Shown here piece after piece: positions 27,379 through 35,329 of a stretch of 41,556 nt of DNA. Numbering within the stretch: the stretch's first letter is position 1; every line of letters begins with the position of its first letter. The translations under genes were made by a program, and so were the position numbers. The notes beneath the pieces were generated by a model that was given only the letters and a program-made list of their open reading frames with translations, was not told where the DNA came from and made no database searches. Source of the DNA: Ruminiclostridium sp. Its GTDB lineage: Bacteria; Bacillota; Clostridia; Oscillospirales; Ruminococcaceae. The DNA lies in NCBI GenBank assembly GCA_017935365.1, contig JAGBHT010000022.1, forward strand, positions 1 to 41,556. Reading direction: 5' to 3'.

Positions 27379-27464
27379 AGTTATGTAATGCTGACAGCGG
27401 CGGATAATTTACCTTTTTCGGTTAATACTGTCCGTTAAGGCTGTTTTTATGGAGGTTAAGTAAT

Positions 27465-28694
27465 ATGGATATAAAAATGCTCGGCGAATATGCAAAGCTT
27501 ATGGTAAAGGTCGGTGCTAACGTTCAGAAAGGGCAGAAGGTGCGCCTTTATACCGAGGTTGATCAGCACGAACTGGCAACGCTTGTTGCAAAGGAATGCT
27601 ATAACGCAGGCGCAAGCTATGTCGAGATGTTCTGGAGCTGTGGGGCTATAGACAGACTTCACTATGAGAATGCAAGCGTTGAAACGCTCGGTACTGTACT
27701 TCCGTGGGAAGAAGAACGTCAGAAGCAGATGGTAAAGGATCTGCCTGCAAGAATATTTATCGAATCAGCCGATCCCGACGAACTCAGCGGTATACCTGCG
27801 GACGTAATTTCAACGGTAGGTCAGATGCGTTCAAAGGTGCTAAAAAAATACCGTGATGAGATCGACGGCAAGCACCAGTGGCTGATAGTTGCCGCCGCCT
27901 CTCCCAAATGGGCAAAGAAAGTTTTTCCCGATGACGATACCGATACAGCGGTTGAAAAGCTGTGGAACGCTATTTTCTCCTGCGTATATCTTGACAGCAC
28001 GGGTAACTGGGAAAAGGTATGGAAAGAGCATACCGACACAATGAGAGCAAAAGCCGACTGGCTGAACGCTCAGGGCTTTAAGAGCCTTAAATATAAGAGC
28101 AGTAACGGAACTGATTTCTCCGTCGAGCTTATCCCCGGTGCAAAGTGGTGCGGTGCGGCTGATGTCAACCGCGTCAACGGCGCGGCTTATGTGCCGAATA
28201 TGCCGACTGAGGAAGTATTCATAAGCCCCATGAAAGGTAAGTGCGAGGGCAAGCTTGTGGCTACTAAGCCGCTGAGCTGGTCGGGCAATCTGATAGACGG
28301 CTTTGAAGTCGAATTCAAAAACGGCAGGGTATCGGGTTGTAAGGCACGTCAGGGCGAGGATATCCTGAAAAAGATGTTTGCGATGGACGACGGCGCTTCA
28401 ATGCTGGGTGAAGTTGCGCTTGTACCCAAGGAGTCCCCGATAAACCGTTCGGGTCTGCTGTTCATGAATACGCTCTTTGACGAGAATGCCTGCTGTCATG
28501 TAGCTGTCGGCGAGGGATTTCAGGAAGTAATTGACGGTTTTGAGAACAAGACGCTTGATGAGATACATTCGCTGGGAATCAACGACTCAATAATTCATGT
28601 CGATTTTATGGTCGGCTCTGACGATCTGGAGATAACGGGCGTCAAAGATGACGGCAGTGAAGTACCCGTATTCGTTAACGGAACGTGGGCATAA
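27465..28694 (+). CDS. Aminopeptidase, M29 family (AmpS/PepS/AmpT type)
   Basis: A 409-aa cytoplasmic metallo-aminopeptidase. It removes N-terminal residues from peptides using two metal ions. Family landmarks are visible: MLGEVALVPKESPI for a glutamate ligand, LLFMNTLFDENACCHVAVGEGF with the ligand His, and IHVDFMVGSDDLEITG with the His-x-Asp ligand pair. Length matches the family (about 400-415 aa). ATG at 27465 follows GGAGGTTAAG. It is monocistronic with its own consensus promoter. Confidence 0.93.
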   Translation: MDIKMLGEYAKLMVKVGANVQKGQKVRLYTEVDQHELATLVAKECYNAGASYVEMFWSCGAIDRLHYENASVETLGTVLPWEEERQKQMVKDLPARIFIESADPDELSGIPADVISTVGQMRSKVLKKYRDEIDGKHQWLIVAAASPKWAKKVFPDDDTDTAVEKLWNAIFSCVYLDSTGNWEKVWKEHTDTMRAKADWLNAQGFKSLKYKSSNGTDFSVELIPGAKWCGAADVNRVNGAAYVPNMPTEEVFISPMKGKCEGKLVATKPLSWSGNLIDGFEVEFKNGRVSGCKARQGEDILKKMFAMDDGASMLGEVALVPKESPINRSGLLFMNTLFDENACCHVAVGEGFQEVIDGFENKTLDEIHSLGINDSIIHVDFMVGSDDLEITGVKDDGSEVPVFVNGTWA

Positions 28695-28754
28695 CTATTA
28701 ATAGCGCCCGGATTGAATAATTTGTCGAATTTATTGAAATGTATAATATTGCTA

Positions 28755-28783
28755 TTGCAATATTGAATTAAGTATGCTAAAAT
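28755..28783 (+). promoter_or_regulatory. Probable promoter of the LytTR regulator gene
   Basis: TTGCAA (28755-28760), a 17-bp spacer and TAAAAT (28778-28783), about 90 bases before the start. Confidence 0.55.
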
Positions 28784-28874
28784 AATATCAGAGAAGATAC
28801 TGTGAGTTTTTCTCTTTTGGCATTTCAACTCTCACAATACGGCATTACAACCGTATAGTGGCAAAGGATCGGTT

Positions 28875-29594
28875 ATGTTAATAGCAATATGTGACGACAA
28901 CAGAATTGACTTACTGTTGTCAAAGACACTTGTAATTGAATATTTCAGAAAGCATAAGCTGTCGTGTACGGTAAGGCTGTATGAAAACGGCGCGAGCCTG
29001 CTTGATGATGTGCACGGTAATACGAATTTCGATATTGTGTTTATGGATATCTATGTCGGCAATGAACTTGGTATAGATATAGCAAGACAGCTCAGAAATG
29101 ACGGGTATGAAAATCTGTTGATTTTTTCAACGATCACCGATGAATATGCTATCGAGAGCTACAGTGTAAGGGCAAACGGCTATATACTCAAACCATACAA
29201 TATGACAAGGCTTGAAAGTGTGCTTGACAGGGTTCTTGAAAAGTATGACACGGATTTTATGAGAGTAAAGGTGCGCAATACTTATGTAAATGTGCCGTAC
29301 AGCGATATAATCTATATAGAAAGCTGTAACAGCCGTTGTATATTGCATACCGCAGACGAGGAATATTCGTTGTATATGAGGCTTGACGATATAGAAAAAA
29401 GTCTGTCGGGCGATGAGTCACGTTTTCTGAGATGCCACAGGAGCTATATTGTCAATATGGATCATATCACAGCGGTTGACGAACAGTTCAGACTGGATAA
29501 CGGTGAAAGCGTGCTTATCAGGAGCAAGAGTAAGGCTCAGATCAAAAAGCACTATTTCGCGTATAAAGAGAATAAAAAGCTTGTAAAGGTCTGA
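28875..29594 (+). CDS. LytTR-family response regulator (orphan)
   Basis: This 239-aa protein has a receiver domain with the acidic pair Asp7-Asp8, the phospho-acceptor Asp58 in IVFMDIYVG and a GYILKP lysine motif, then a LytTR DNA-binding domain (about 135-236) with YIESCNSRCILHT and RFLRCHRSYIVN. Such AgrA-type regulators usually sit beside a histidine kinase, but none is encoded next to it. ATG 28875 follows AAAGGATCGGTT. Targets are unknown. Confidence 0.92.
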   Translation: MLIAICDDNRIDLLLSKTLVIEYFRKHKLSCTVRLYENGASLLDDVHGNTNFDIVFMDIYVGNELGIDIARQLRNDGYENLLIFSTITDEYAIESYSVRANGYILKPYNMTRLESVLDRVLEKYDTDFMRVKVRNTYVNVPYSDIIYIESCNSRCILHTADEEYSLYMRLDDIEKSLSGDESRFLRCHRSYIVNMDHITAVDEQFRLDNGESVLIRSKSKAQIKKHYFAYKENKKLVKV

Positions 29595-29640
29595 AGGCGT
29601 TTCAAGACGTTTCCGGGCTATATAAAACGGTATAAAAGAG

Positions 29641-29668
29641 AACGCAGTGTCGGTAGCGGCACTGCGTT
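29641..29668. terminator. Hairpin after the LytTR regulator gene
   Basis: AACGCAGTG (29641-29649) pairs with CACTGCGTT (29660-29668). No good T run follows, so it may be a weak terminator. Confidence 0.45.
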
Positions 29669-29879
29669 CAGTCTATAGAAAAAGCTTGTTATATGATGTA
29701 CATCCTATTATATCGTTTTGCATTTACTATGATATCCGGCTGTCGATAGTTCTGTTTGTCGGACAGCACTTCTCGGGTTCGCTATTCTGTTCGATAACGT
29801 TGTTGCTATTAACGAGGAGAAGAACCAAACGACCACTTGCACTACACCCTTGCCCTTTAATGAACGCTCTGTTGGTTTC

Positions 29880-29990
29880 GCATCCATGCCTCGTCAGCCA
29901 TCGGTGTCGCTGCGTCCTGCAGCGACTAAGTGTGGCTGACTTTAAGCATCCATGCTTAAAGCCTTCGGGCATCCATGCCCGCCCTCGGAA
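29880..29990. repeat. Palindrome cluster with constant CATCCATG loops
   Basis: CTTTAAGCAT-CC-ATGCTTAAAG (29940-29961) and CGGGCAT-CC-ATGCCCG (29966-29981) share the centre CATCCATG with different arms. A third CATCCATG is at 29881. Next to them is a nested hairpin: GTCAGCCA (29893-29900) with TGGCTGAC (29933-29940), and inside it GTCGCTGC (29906-29913) with GCAGCGAC (29919-29926). Confidence 0.75.
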
Positions 29991-30267
29991 AAGGGTGAGG
30001 TTCTGTTGCTCGGTCAAGCCGAGCCAACTATGGTGGGGATTGAAGTTGATAGTACTGCTATTTTCAAAACTTCTTATCTGTACAATTCCCTTCGTCACGG
30101 CTTGGAAACGTCGGAGATATATAATAGTTAGATTTTCTGAACTTATATGTTAAAGAACGATGAACTTGTATCAGCCGTGCCACCTCCACTTTTTCGAGGG
30201 GAGGCAAGATTAGTACAGATATATCAGGATAGTACGTTTTTTGGAAGATCAATTAAAATCAATTATG
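29990..30267. other. Intergenic, no gene recognised
   Basis: Between the palindrome cluster and the end of the leftward hydrolase gene I see no supported coding frame. A small inverted repeat CCTCC...GGAGG lies near 30184-30205. It may be remnant mobile DNA. Confidence 0.4.
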
Positions 30268-31140
30268 TTACTGTTTAAAAATAAAGTCTGCAATCAGGCG
30301 GTTAACGCTTGTGCGTTCTTTTTCCTGTAATACGCTGTGGCGCATACCGTCAAACACTTCAAGCCTTACATCAAAGCCGTTTGCTTTAAGCACGGCGGCT
30401 TTTTCTTTTGCGTATTCTCCCTTGTCGCCCACCATATCTTCTGTTCCGCTTATTAAAAGAACAGGCGGTTTCGGGAATATATCAGACAGATATTTATCGT
30501 CCTGCACTTCGCTTGCAAGCTGTAAAAAGCTCCTGTAAAAACGGCAACTGTACATCTTGTTCGTGTAGGGGAGCGTTTCGTAATATTCGGCACGTTCAAG
30601 GTCGGAGGTCACCCACGATACGGTACATTTTTCGGGGAACGGCTCGGCGACCTTTCCGAAAAGTTTGAGAAATACATCCGTACTGGGAACGTCTGCACCC
30701 TTTGCGGAAATTTCTGCGTCAATATCCGAAAAGAGCGTATCAGTGTTGTGTATATGCGGACAGCCTGTAAGGATAACACCGCTGTAAAGTCTGCTTTTTC
30801 CGTGCTTTAGCATATATTGTGCCATCTGTGCGCCGAGACTGTGTCCGAGCAGAAAAAGCGGTGTATTACTGTCGGCGGATATATGCTCTGAAAAAGAGAA
30901 ACACTCGTCTGCCGACAGCTGTACGATATTATCAATATCTGTCGGGAGCGTTGTCCTGCCGTGGTCGCGGTACTCCGACAGATAGACCGATATGCCGTGA
31001 GAAGTCATATAGTCTGCAAACTGCTCATAGTATTCCGACATTTCGCCAAGCCCGTGTATTACCTGTATCTTAGCTTTTTCCTCATCTGCAAGCCATTTCT
31101 TGCAGTGCATTCCGTTGTATCCAAATTCATTTATAGTCAT
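30268..31140 (-). CDS. Alpha/beta hydrolase, monoacylglycerol lipase-like
   Basis: A 290-aa protein with the serine hydrolase lid-domain fold: oxyanion HGLGE near residue 29, nucleophile elbow GHSLG with Ser101, an acid residue in SGTEDMVGD (about 235) and the catalytic His in GMRHSVLQE (about 267). This is the YvaK/monoglyceride lipase or lysophospholipase pattern. The substrate is unknown. No signal peptide. It follows the chemotaxis receptor gene on the same strand after a 53-base gap that contains a terminator. ACGGAG precedes the ATG. Confidence 0.9.
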   Translation of the reverse strand: MTINEFGYNGMHCKKWLADEEKAKIQVIHGLGEMSEYYEQFADYMTSHGISVYLSEYRDHGRTTLPTDIDNIVQLSADECFSFSEHISADSNTPLFLLGHSLGAQMAQYMLKHGKSRLYSGVILTGCPHIHNTDTLFSDIDAEISAKGADVPSTDVFLKLFGKVAEPFPEKCTVSWVTSDLERAEYYETLPYTNKMYSCRFYRSFLQLASEVQDDKYLSDIFPKPPVLLISGTEDMVGDKGEYAKEKAAVLKANGFDVRLEVFDGMRHSVLQEKERTSVNRLIADFIFKQ

Positions 31141-31156
31141 AAATTCTCCGTAAAAA

Positions 31157-31182
31157 GAAAGCAGGCATTTCAGCCTGCTTTC
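31157..31182 (-). terminator. Terminator after the chemotaxis receptor gene
   Basis: GAAAGCAGGC and GCCTGCTTTC form a perfect 10-bp stem. On the minus strand it is followed by TTTTTA. It lies between the receptor and hydrolase genes and may attenuate read-through. Confidence 0.8.
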
Positions 31183-31193
31183 AGCTTATTCTG

Positions 31194-32525
31194 TTAATCT
31201 TCCGTTGGACCGTCGAGATGAACCTGTCCGTTTTCACGCAGGTGGAACTGCTTTACAAGTTTCTGCATTTCCTTTGCCTGTGCGGCAGTAAGGGCGCTTG
31301 CGCTTGCGCTTTCTTCTGCGGTTGCGGCGTTGTTCTGAACTACCGCTGAAATCTGACCGACGCTTGAAAGCACCTGGTCTACCATTGACGCCTGCTCGGA
31401 TGAAACCTCGGAAATTTCATTGATAAGCGAGTTTGCGTTGCTGAAACACTCCATAACGCTCTCGATGGTCTGAGCTGTCGAATCGGCAATTGCTGTGCCG
31501 TTTGAAACGGCTTCAATGGTACTGCTGATAAGCTCGCTTGTTGTCTGAGCGGCTTCTGCCGACTTGCTGGCAAGGTTTCTGACCTCGTCTGCAACGACTG
31601 CAAAGCCCTTGCCGGCTTCTCCTGCTCTTGCGGCTTCTACTGCGGCGTTAAGAGCGAGGATATTTGTCTGGAATGCAATGTTATCGATAGTGTTGATGAT
31701 CTTTTCGATCTCAGCGGACTTTTCATCGATTATCTTCATTGCGGCAAGCATCTTCTGCATCTCTGCATTACCTTCCTTGAGGTCTGTGGTTGCCGTATCT
31801 GAAATTTCACTTACGTTCTTTGCGTTTTCGGCGTTCTTGTTTACTCTGCCGGAAATATCCTGTACATAGTCCGACAACTCACGGATAGAAGCTTCCTGCT
31901 CGCTTGTGCCCTGTGCAAGAGCCTGTGCGCCGCTTGATACCTGCTCGGACGCATCGTAAAGCGTTGTGCCGGCTTTCTGTATGCTTGACATTGAGTTGTT
32001 GAGGTTGTCGAGTATCTGCTCAAAGGCGGCTTTTATCGGGGCAAATTCGCCCTTGTAGTCATAGTTGATATCAAAGCTGATATTGCCGTATGACATCTGG
32101 GTAAGCAGATATGTAAGCTCATCGACCATTTTCTTTAAATACCACTTTGTGGTGTTAAGCGAGCCTGCAAGTCTGCCTATATCGCTGTCATTAATCTTTA
32201 CGTCAAACTCTTTGGACAGAATACCCTCGGAGAAATTGTCGAGCTCGTGGCTTATCTTCTTGATAGGTTTCAGGATCGCTTTTCTGCAATATACAGCAAG
32301 CACTATAAATGCGGCTGTTACGATAAGAGCGATACCCTCGATTATCAGCGAAAGCATTATAGATGAGTGATAAACGGGATCATCACTGCCTGCCATTGAA
32401 AGAATGTTGACGATGCATACAGCGATGGTAGCGACCATCATTACACAGCATAAAACACACAGAAAGGTTATTACAAATACCTGGCTCTGCATTTTGCTCT
32501 TTAACCAACCTTTATTTTTTTTCAT
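31194..32525 (-). CDS. Methyl-accepting chemotaxis protein
   Basis: A 443-aa receptor with two membrane helices near the N-terminus (about 16-38 and 52-75), only a short outside loop, a HAMP domain, then the coiled cytoplasmic signalling domain. The hairpin tip motif [48 protein letters not shown] is plain. It relays a signal to CheA/CheW. The tiny outside loop suggests it senses membrane or cytoplasmic cues. ATG at 32525 (MKKNKGWLK) is preferred to the GTG at 32534 because AGAGGTG lies 7 bases upstream of it. No other chemotaxis genes are in the window. Confidence 0.95.
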   Translation of the reverse strand: MKKNKGWLKSKMQSQVFVITFLCVLCCVMMVATIAVCIVNILSMAGSDDPVYHSSIMLSLIIEGIALIVTAAFIVLAVYCRKAILKPIKKISHELDNFSEGILSKEFDVKINDSDIGRLAGSLNTTKWYLKKMVDELTYLLTQMSYGNISFDINYDYKGEFAPIKAAFEQILDNLNNSMSSIQKAGTTLYDASEQVSSGAQALAQGTSEQEASIRELSDYVQDISGRVNKNAENAKNVSEISDTATTDLKEGNAEMQKMLAAMKIIDEKSAEIEKIINTIDNIAFQTNILALNAAVEAARAGEAGKGFAVVADEVRNLASKSAEAAQTTSELISSTIEAVSNGTAIADSTAQTIESVMECFSNANSLINEISEVSSEQASMVDQVLSSVGQISAVVQNNAATAEESASASALTAAQAKEMQKLVKQFHLRENGQVHLDGPTED

Positions 32526-32561
32526 AAGGAACACCTCTTGAATTTACATTTTGATAAGTTG

Positions 32562-32590
32562 ATTTTATCACAAATGTTGTAATAAGTCAA
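32562..32590 (-). promoter_or_regulatory. Promoter of the chemotaxis receptor gene
   Basis: On the minus strand TTGACT (32590-32585), a 17-bp spacer and TAAAAT (32567-32562). Confidence 0.75.
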
Positions 32591-32656
32591 GGAGTAATAC
32601 GTTGTGTTTGGTGGAATACACCAAAAAAGCGGGTGTAACTGTGCAAGTTGCACGAA

Positions 32657-32684
32657 AGCCGCCATGATATTGATCATAGCGGCT
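32657..32684 (-). terminator. Hairpin downstream of queT
   Basis: AGCCGCCATGAT and ATCATAGCGGCT pair with one mismatch around a 4-base loop, just after queT. The T run on the minus strand is short. Confidence 0.5.
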
Positions 32685-32699
32685 CGTAATTTTTGTCCG

Positions 32700-33200
32700 T
32701 TAACTCTGTATAGTAAACAGACGTCTGCAATATTTGTTATCCAGTCCGTGATACAGGAGTATACCGAGTACTCCGCAGGAGATGACTTCACCTGCACATA
32801 CTGTCAGTGCCGAGAACCATATCGCATCGGGTACACCGTAAGCATAGGTCAGTACAAGCGGTACTATAACAGTATTGGCAATTATCGGGGGGAGGGGGTA
32901 TAAGACCCTGTGGTGCTTTCTCAGAAGGTATGTGCCTACTGCACCTATGAGTGTGGCAAGGCTTCCGAAGATAACGTCCCAGATCACGGCACCGGTCAGT
33001 ATATTTGAGATTATACAACCGACAACCAGTCCCGGAATTGCCGCCGGAGTAAATACCGGCAGGATAGTGAGCGCCTCGGAAAGACGCACCTGGATTACGC
33101 CGTTTGCAAGCCCGAGCAGGTTGACAATGTAAGTCAGCACTACATAGATCGCGGCAATAACGGCTCCCTGTGTGATGAACAGGACTTTTTTGTTTCGCAT
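32700..33200 (-). CDS. queT: QueT-family queuosine precursor transporter
   Basis: A 166-aa hydrophobic protein with about five or six membrane helices. It matches the QueT family, the S component of an energy-coupling-factor transporter for queuosine precursors: ITQGAVIAAIYVVLTYI, QVRLSEALTILPVFTPAAIPGLVVGC and FGSLATLIGAVGTYLL. It needs a shared ECF module (EcfA/EcfT) encoded elsewhere. AAAGGA is upstream of the ATG at 33200. Its leader has a candidate preQ1 riboswitch, which fits the substrate. Confidence 0.9.
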   Translation of the reverse strand: MRNKKVLFITQGAVIAAIYVVLTYIVNLLGLANGVIQVRLSEALTILPVFTPAAIPGLVVGCIISNILTGAVIWDVIFGSLATLIGAVGTYLLRKHHRVLYPLPPIIANTVIVPLVLTYAYGVPDAIWFSALTVCAGEVISCGVLGILLYHGLDNKYCRRLFTIQS

Positions 33201-33207
33201 ATTGAAT

Positions 33208-33269
33208 TGTCCTTTCGTAGTTTTGATTTATCCGTCTTTTGACGGAAAGTGAGGATATTGCGAACTCAC
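33208..33269 (-). promoter_or_regulatory. Candidate preQ1 riboswitch in the queT leader
   Basis: On the minus strand, right at the predicted transcript start, GTGAG (33269-33265) pairs with CTCAC (33253-33249) around TTCGCAATATC, resembling the preQ1-I P1/loop (UCGCA-type). A second hairpin CCGTC-AAAA-GACGG (33245-33232) and an A-rich tail ATCAAAACTA then lead to the ribosome site AAAGGA. The extra hairpin is atypical. Family placement is by eye. Confidence 0.5.
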
Positions 33270-33277
33270 AAAAAATG

Positions 33278-33306
33278 ATTTTAGCACAGTTAAAGTGCTT
33301 TGTCAA
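33278..33306 (-). promoter_or_regulatory. Promoter of queT
   Basis: On the minus strand TTGACA (33306-33301), a 17-bp spacer and TAAAAT (33283-33278). Confidence 0.85.
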
Positions 33307-33491
33307 GCTTATTTTAGCGTTTCTTCAGCTGCCCGTATGAATTTTCTTATGTCATCCGGTGCGTTTTTGAAATATCGGGCGGAACACGGATACATACGGC
33401 TTCATATTATCTGTATCCGCTTTCGACACAGGTAACAGCCTTTTCTTATCGCATAGCGATCCCGAAAGGGCAAATCGGGTTATTCTGTATT

Positions 33492-33638
33492 TTACTGTCT
33501 TATATAAATGCCCTGATCCTCAATATAATCCTCAAGCTCCTGTTTCATATCCCATATAGCCTCCTCTTTGTCGGCAGACTGTCTGTAGTCGCCTTTATCA
33601 TCGGGCTGTTCGGGAGCTTTTTTCTTTTCGTCTGTCAT
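33492..33638 (-). CDS. Small acidic protein of 48 aa
   Basis: Minus-strand ATG at 33638 with GAAAGGA nicely spaced, stop TAA at 33494-33492. The protein begins MTDEKKKAPEQPDDKGDYRQ and ends EDYIEDQGIYIRQ. It is acidic, hydrophilic and probably partly disordered. No family is known to me. It is freestanding, divergent from the MATE gene. Confidence 0.65.
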   Translation of the reverse strand: MTDEKKKAPEQPDDKGDYRQSADKEEAIWDMKQELEDYIEDQGIYIRQ

Positions 33639-33738
33639 ATTATCATATCCTTTCGGCATGTTTTTGTTGTTTACATTTTATCACAATCTGTATCGCAGTT
33701 CAATATGCTGTGGCACAAAACGTCAGTGATAACGGAAG

Positions 33739-33766
33739 TTGACATATTCTTTTAAATGAGTATAAT
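33739..33766 (+). promoter_or_regulatory. Promoter of the MATE exporter gene
   Basis: TTGACA (33739-33744), a 16-bp spacer and TATAAT (33761-33766). The transcript should start near 33773, after the first two in-frame ATGs. Confidence 0.8.
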
Positions 33767-33791
33767 ATTTATGGACGAAAGGAAGTTTGAT

Positions 33792-35156
33792 TTGAGTACT
33801 GATATAAAAGAAAAAAAGAGATCCGGAACTGTCCTTATGACAGAGGGTTCTATCTGGAAGAAGCTGCTTATATTTTCCGTGCCGCTGATACTGGGAAACC
33901 TGTTACAGCAGTTGTACAGCACGGTTGACTCGATAATAGTAGGTAACTGCGTCGGCAAGGAAGCGCTTGCGGCGGTAGGTGCAACAGGCTCTATCGTCAA
34001 TCTGCTGATAGCGTTCAGCCAGGGTGCATCGGTCGGTGCGGGTGTCATCATATCGCAATATATGGGCGCAAAGCGCAAGGATGATGTGAAAAGAGCGGTA
34101 CATACCTCGATAGCTATTGCGGCGATAATCGGTCTAGTGCTGACGGTCGCAGGCGTATTTATGAGCAGACTGTTTCTTATATGGATGCAGACACCCGCAA
34201 ATATCCTTGACAGCGCATCGCTTTATCTGCAGATCTACTGCGGCGGTTTGCTGTTCAACGTGCTTTACAATATGTGTGCCGGAATATTCAATGCGGCGGG
34301 AAACTCAAGGCGACCGCTGTTATATCTCGGTGCGGCATCAATTGTCAACATAGCGCTTGACCTTATACTGATACAGGGCTTCGGTATGGGCGTTGAGGGT
34401 GCGGCGATAGCGACCGATGCGAGCCAGCTTGTTTCCTGCGTTATGGCGATAATCTATATGATAAGGGTCAATGCCGATTATAAGCTGTTTATCTGTCAGA
34501 TACGAGTGCATAAGGATATGGCACTCAGAATTATAAAAATCGGTCTGCCGACAGGTATACAGAACATGGTCATATCGTTCTCAAACGTGCTTGTACAGGC
34601 AAGCGTCAACGGTTTTGGCTCGGACGCTGTTGCAGGCTTCGGCGCATATCTTAAGGTGGACGGCTTCAACATTCTGCCGGTACTCAGCATAAGTATGGCA
34701 GTGACGACCTTTGTCGGACAGAACTACGGCGCAAACAAGCCGGAGCGTGTCAAAAAAGGTATGTGGACGGCGCTCGGAATAGGTGTTGTATATACAGTCA
34801 TCACAGGCGTTCTGCTTCTTGTATTTGCAGATCCGATAATAAGGCTGTTTGCAAACGACGACGCAGTAGCCGCCTGCGGTGAAACGGCGATGAAATATTT
34901 CTGCCCGTTCTATTTCCTGCTCGCTATTATGAATGTGCTTGCAGGCACTGTAAGAGGTACGGGCAAAAGCGTTCCGCCTATGCTGATACTGCTGTTTGCA
35001 ATGTGCATTTTCAGAATATTCTGGATATGGCTCGTAGTGCCGCTTTTCCCGACTATTGACGGCGTTTATCTGTTGTACCCTGTTTCGTGGGTAATAGGCG
35101 TTGTGCTTATGGCGCTGTACACATGGAAGGGTAAATGGATGCCGAAAATCGAGTAA
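33792..35156 (+). CDS. MATE-family multidrug/sodium antiporter
   Basis: A membrane protein of about 454 aa with twelve likely helices. The MATE/NorM pattern is clear: FSVPLILGNLLQQLYSTVDSIIVG in the first helix pair, FNAAGNSRRPLLYL in the loop near helix 5, and MAVTTFVGQNYGANKPERV in the second half. It exports cationic drugs or metabolites using an ion gradient. I choose TTG 33792 as the start, because AAAGGAAG (33778-33785) is spaced correctly and the promoter -10 box at 33761-33766 overlaps or follows earlier ATGs (33756, 33771). The substrate is unknown. Confidence 0.9.
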   Translation: MSTDIKEKKRSGTVLMTEGSIWKKLLIFSVPLILGNLLQQLYSTVDSIIVGNCVGKEALAAVGATGSIVNLLIAFSQGASVGAGVIISQYMGAKRKDDVKRAVHTSIAIAAIIGLVLTVAGVFMSRLFLIWMQTPANILDSASLYLQIYCGGLLFNVLYNMCAGIFNAAGNSRRPLLYLGAASIVNIALDLILIQGFGMGVEGAAIATDASQLVSCVMAIIYMIRVNADYKLFICQIRVHKDMALRIIKIGLPTGIQNMVISFSNVLVQASVNGFGSDAVAGFGAYLKVDGFNILPVLSISMAVTTFVGQNYGANKPERVKKGMWTALGIGVVYTVITGVLLLVFADPIIRLFANDDAVAACGETAMKYFCPFYFLLAIMNVLAGTVRGTGKSVPPMLILLFAMCIFRIFWIWLVVPLFPTIDGVYLLYPVSWVIGVVLMALYTWKGKWMPKIE

Positions 35157-35180
35157 ATATCCGACTTGAAATGAATACGG

Positions 35181-35220
35181 AATAACGCAGATATGCTTTA
35201 AAACGGCACTGCGTTATTTT
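35181..35220 (+). terminator. Terminator of the MATE gene
   Basis: AATAACGCAG (35181-35190) pairs with CTGCGTTATT (35209-35218), ending in T. Confidence 0.75.
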
Positions 35221-35241
35221 GCAAAAATGCACAAAATGCTA

Positions 35242-35270
35242 TTGACGAAAACGATTACATATGCTATGAT
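35242..35270 (+). promoter_or_regulatory. GH3 promoter with LacI-type operator
   Basis: TTGACG (35242-35247), a 17-bp spacer and TATGAT (35265-35270). AAACGATTACA (35249-35259) lies in the spacer. The same 11 bases follow the GH31 promoter (24787-24797). Confidence 0.8.
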
Positions 35271-35329
35271 AGCGATGATGTATATTGCGGTTTGCGTAAA
35301 AAGTCAACAACTGCAAGACGGAGGAGAAC

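Noticed and set aside
29727..30098. 123-codon minus-strand open frame
   Set aside because: It reads through the palindrome cluster. Its repeated AWMPEG/HGCLK-like segments come from the repeat sequence, and it has no ribosome site.
33309..33395. 28-codon minus-strand frame ending FKNAPDDIRKFIRAAEETLK, upstream of the queT promoter
   Set aside because: The C-terminal part looks protein-like, but there is no ribosome site. It may be the remnant of a lost gene.
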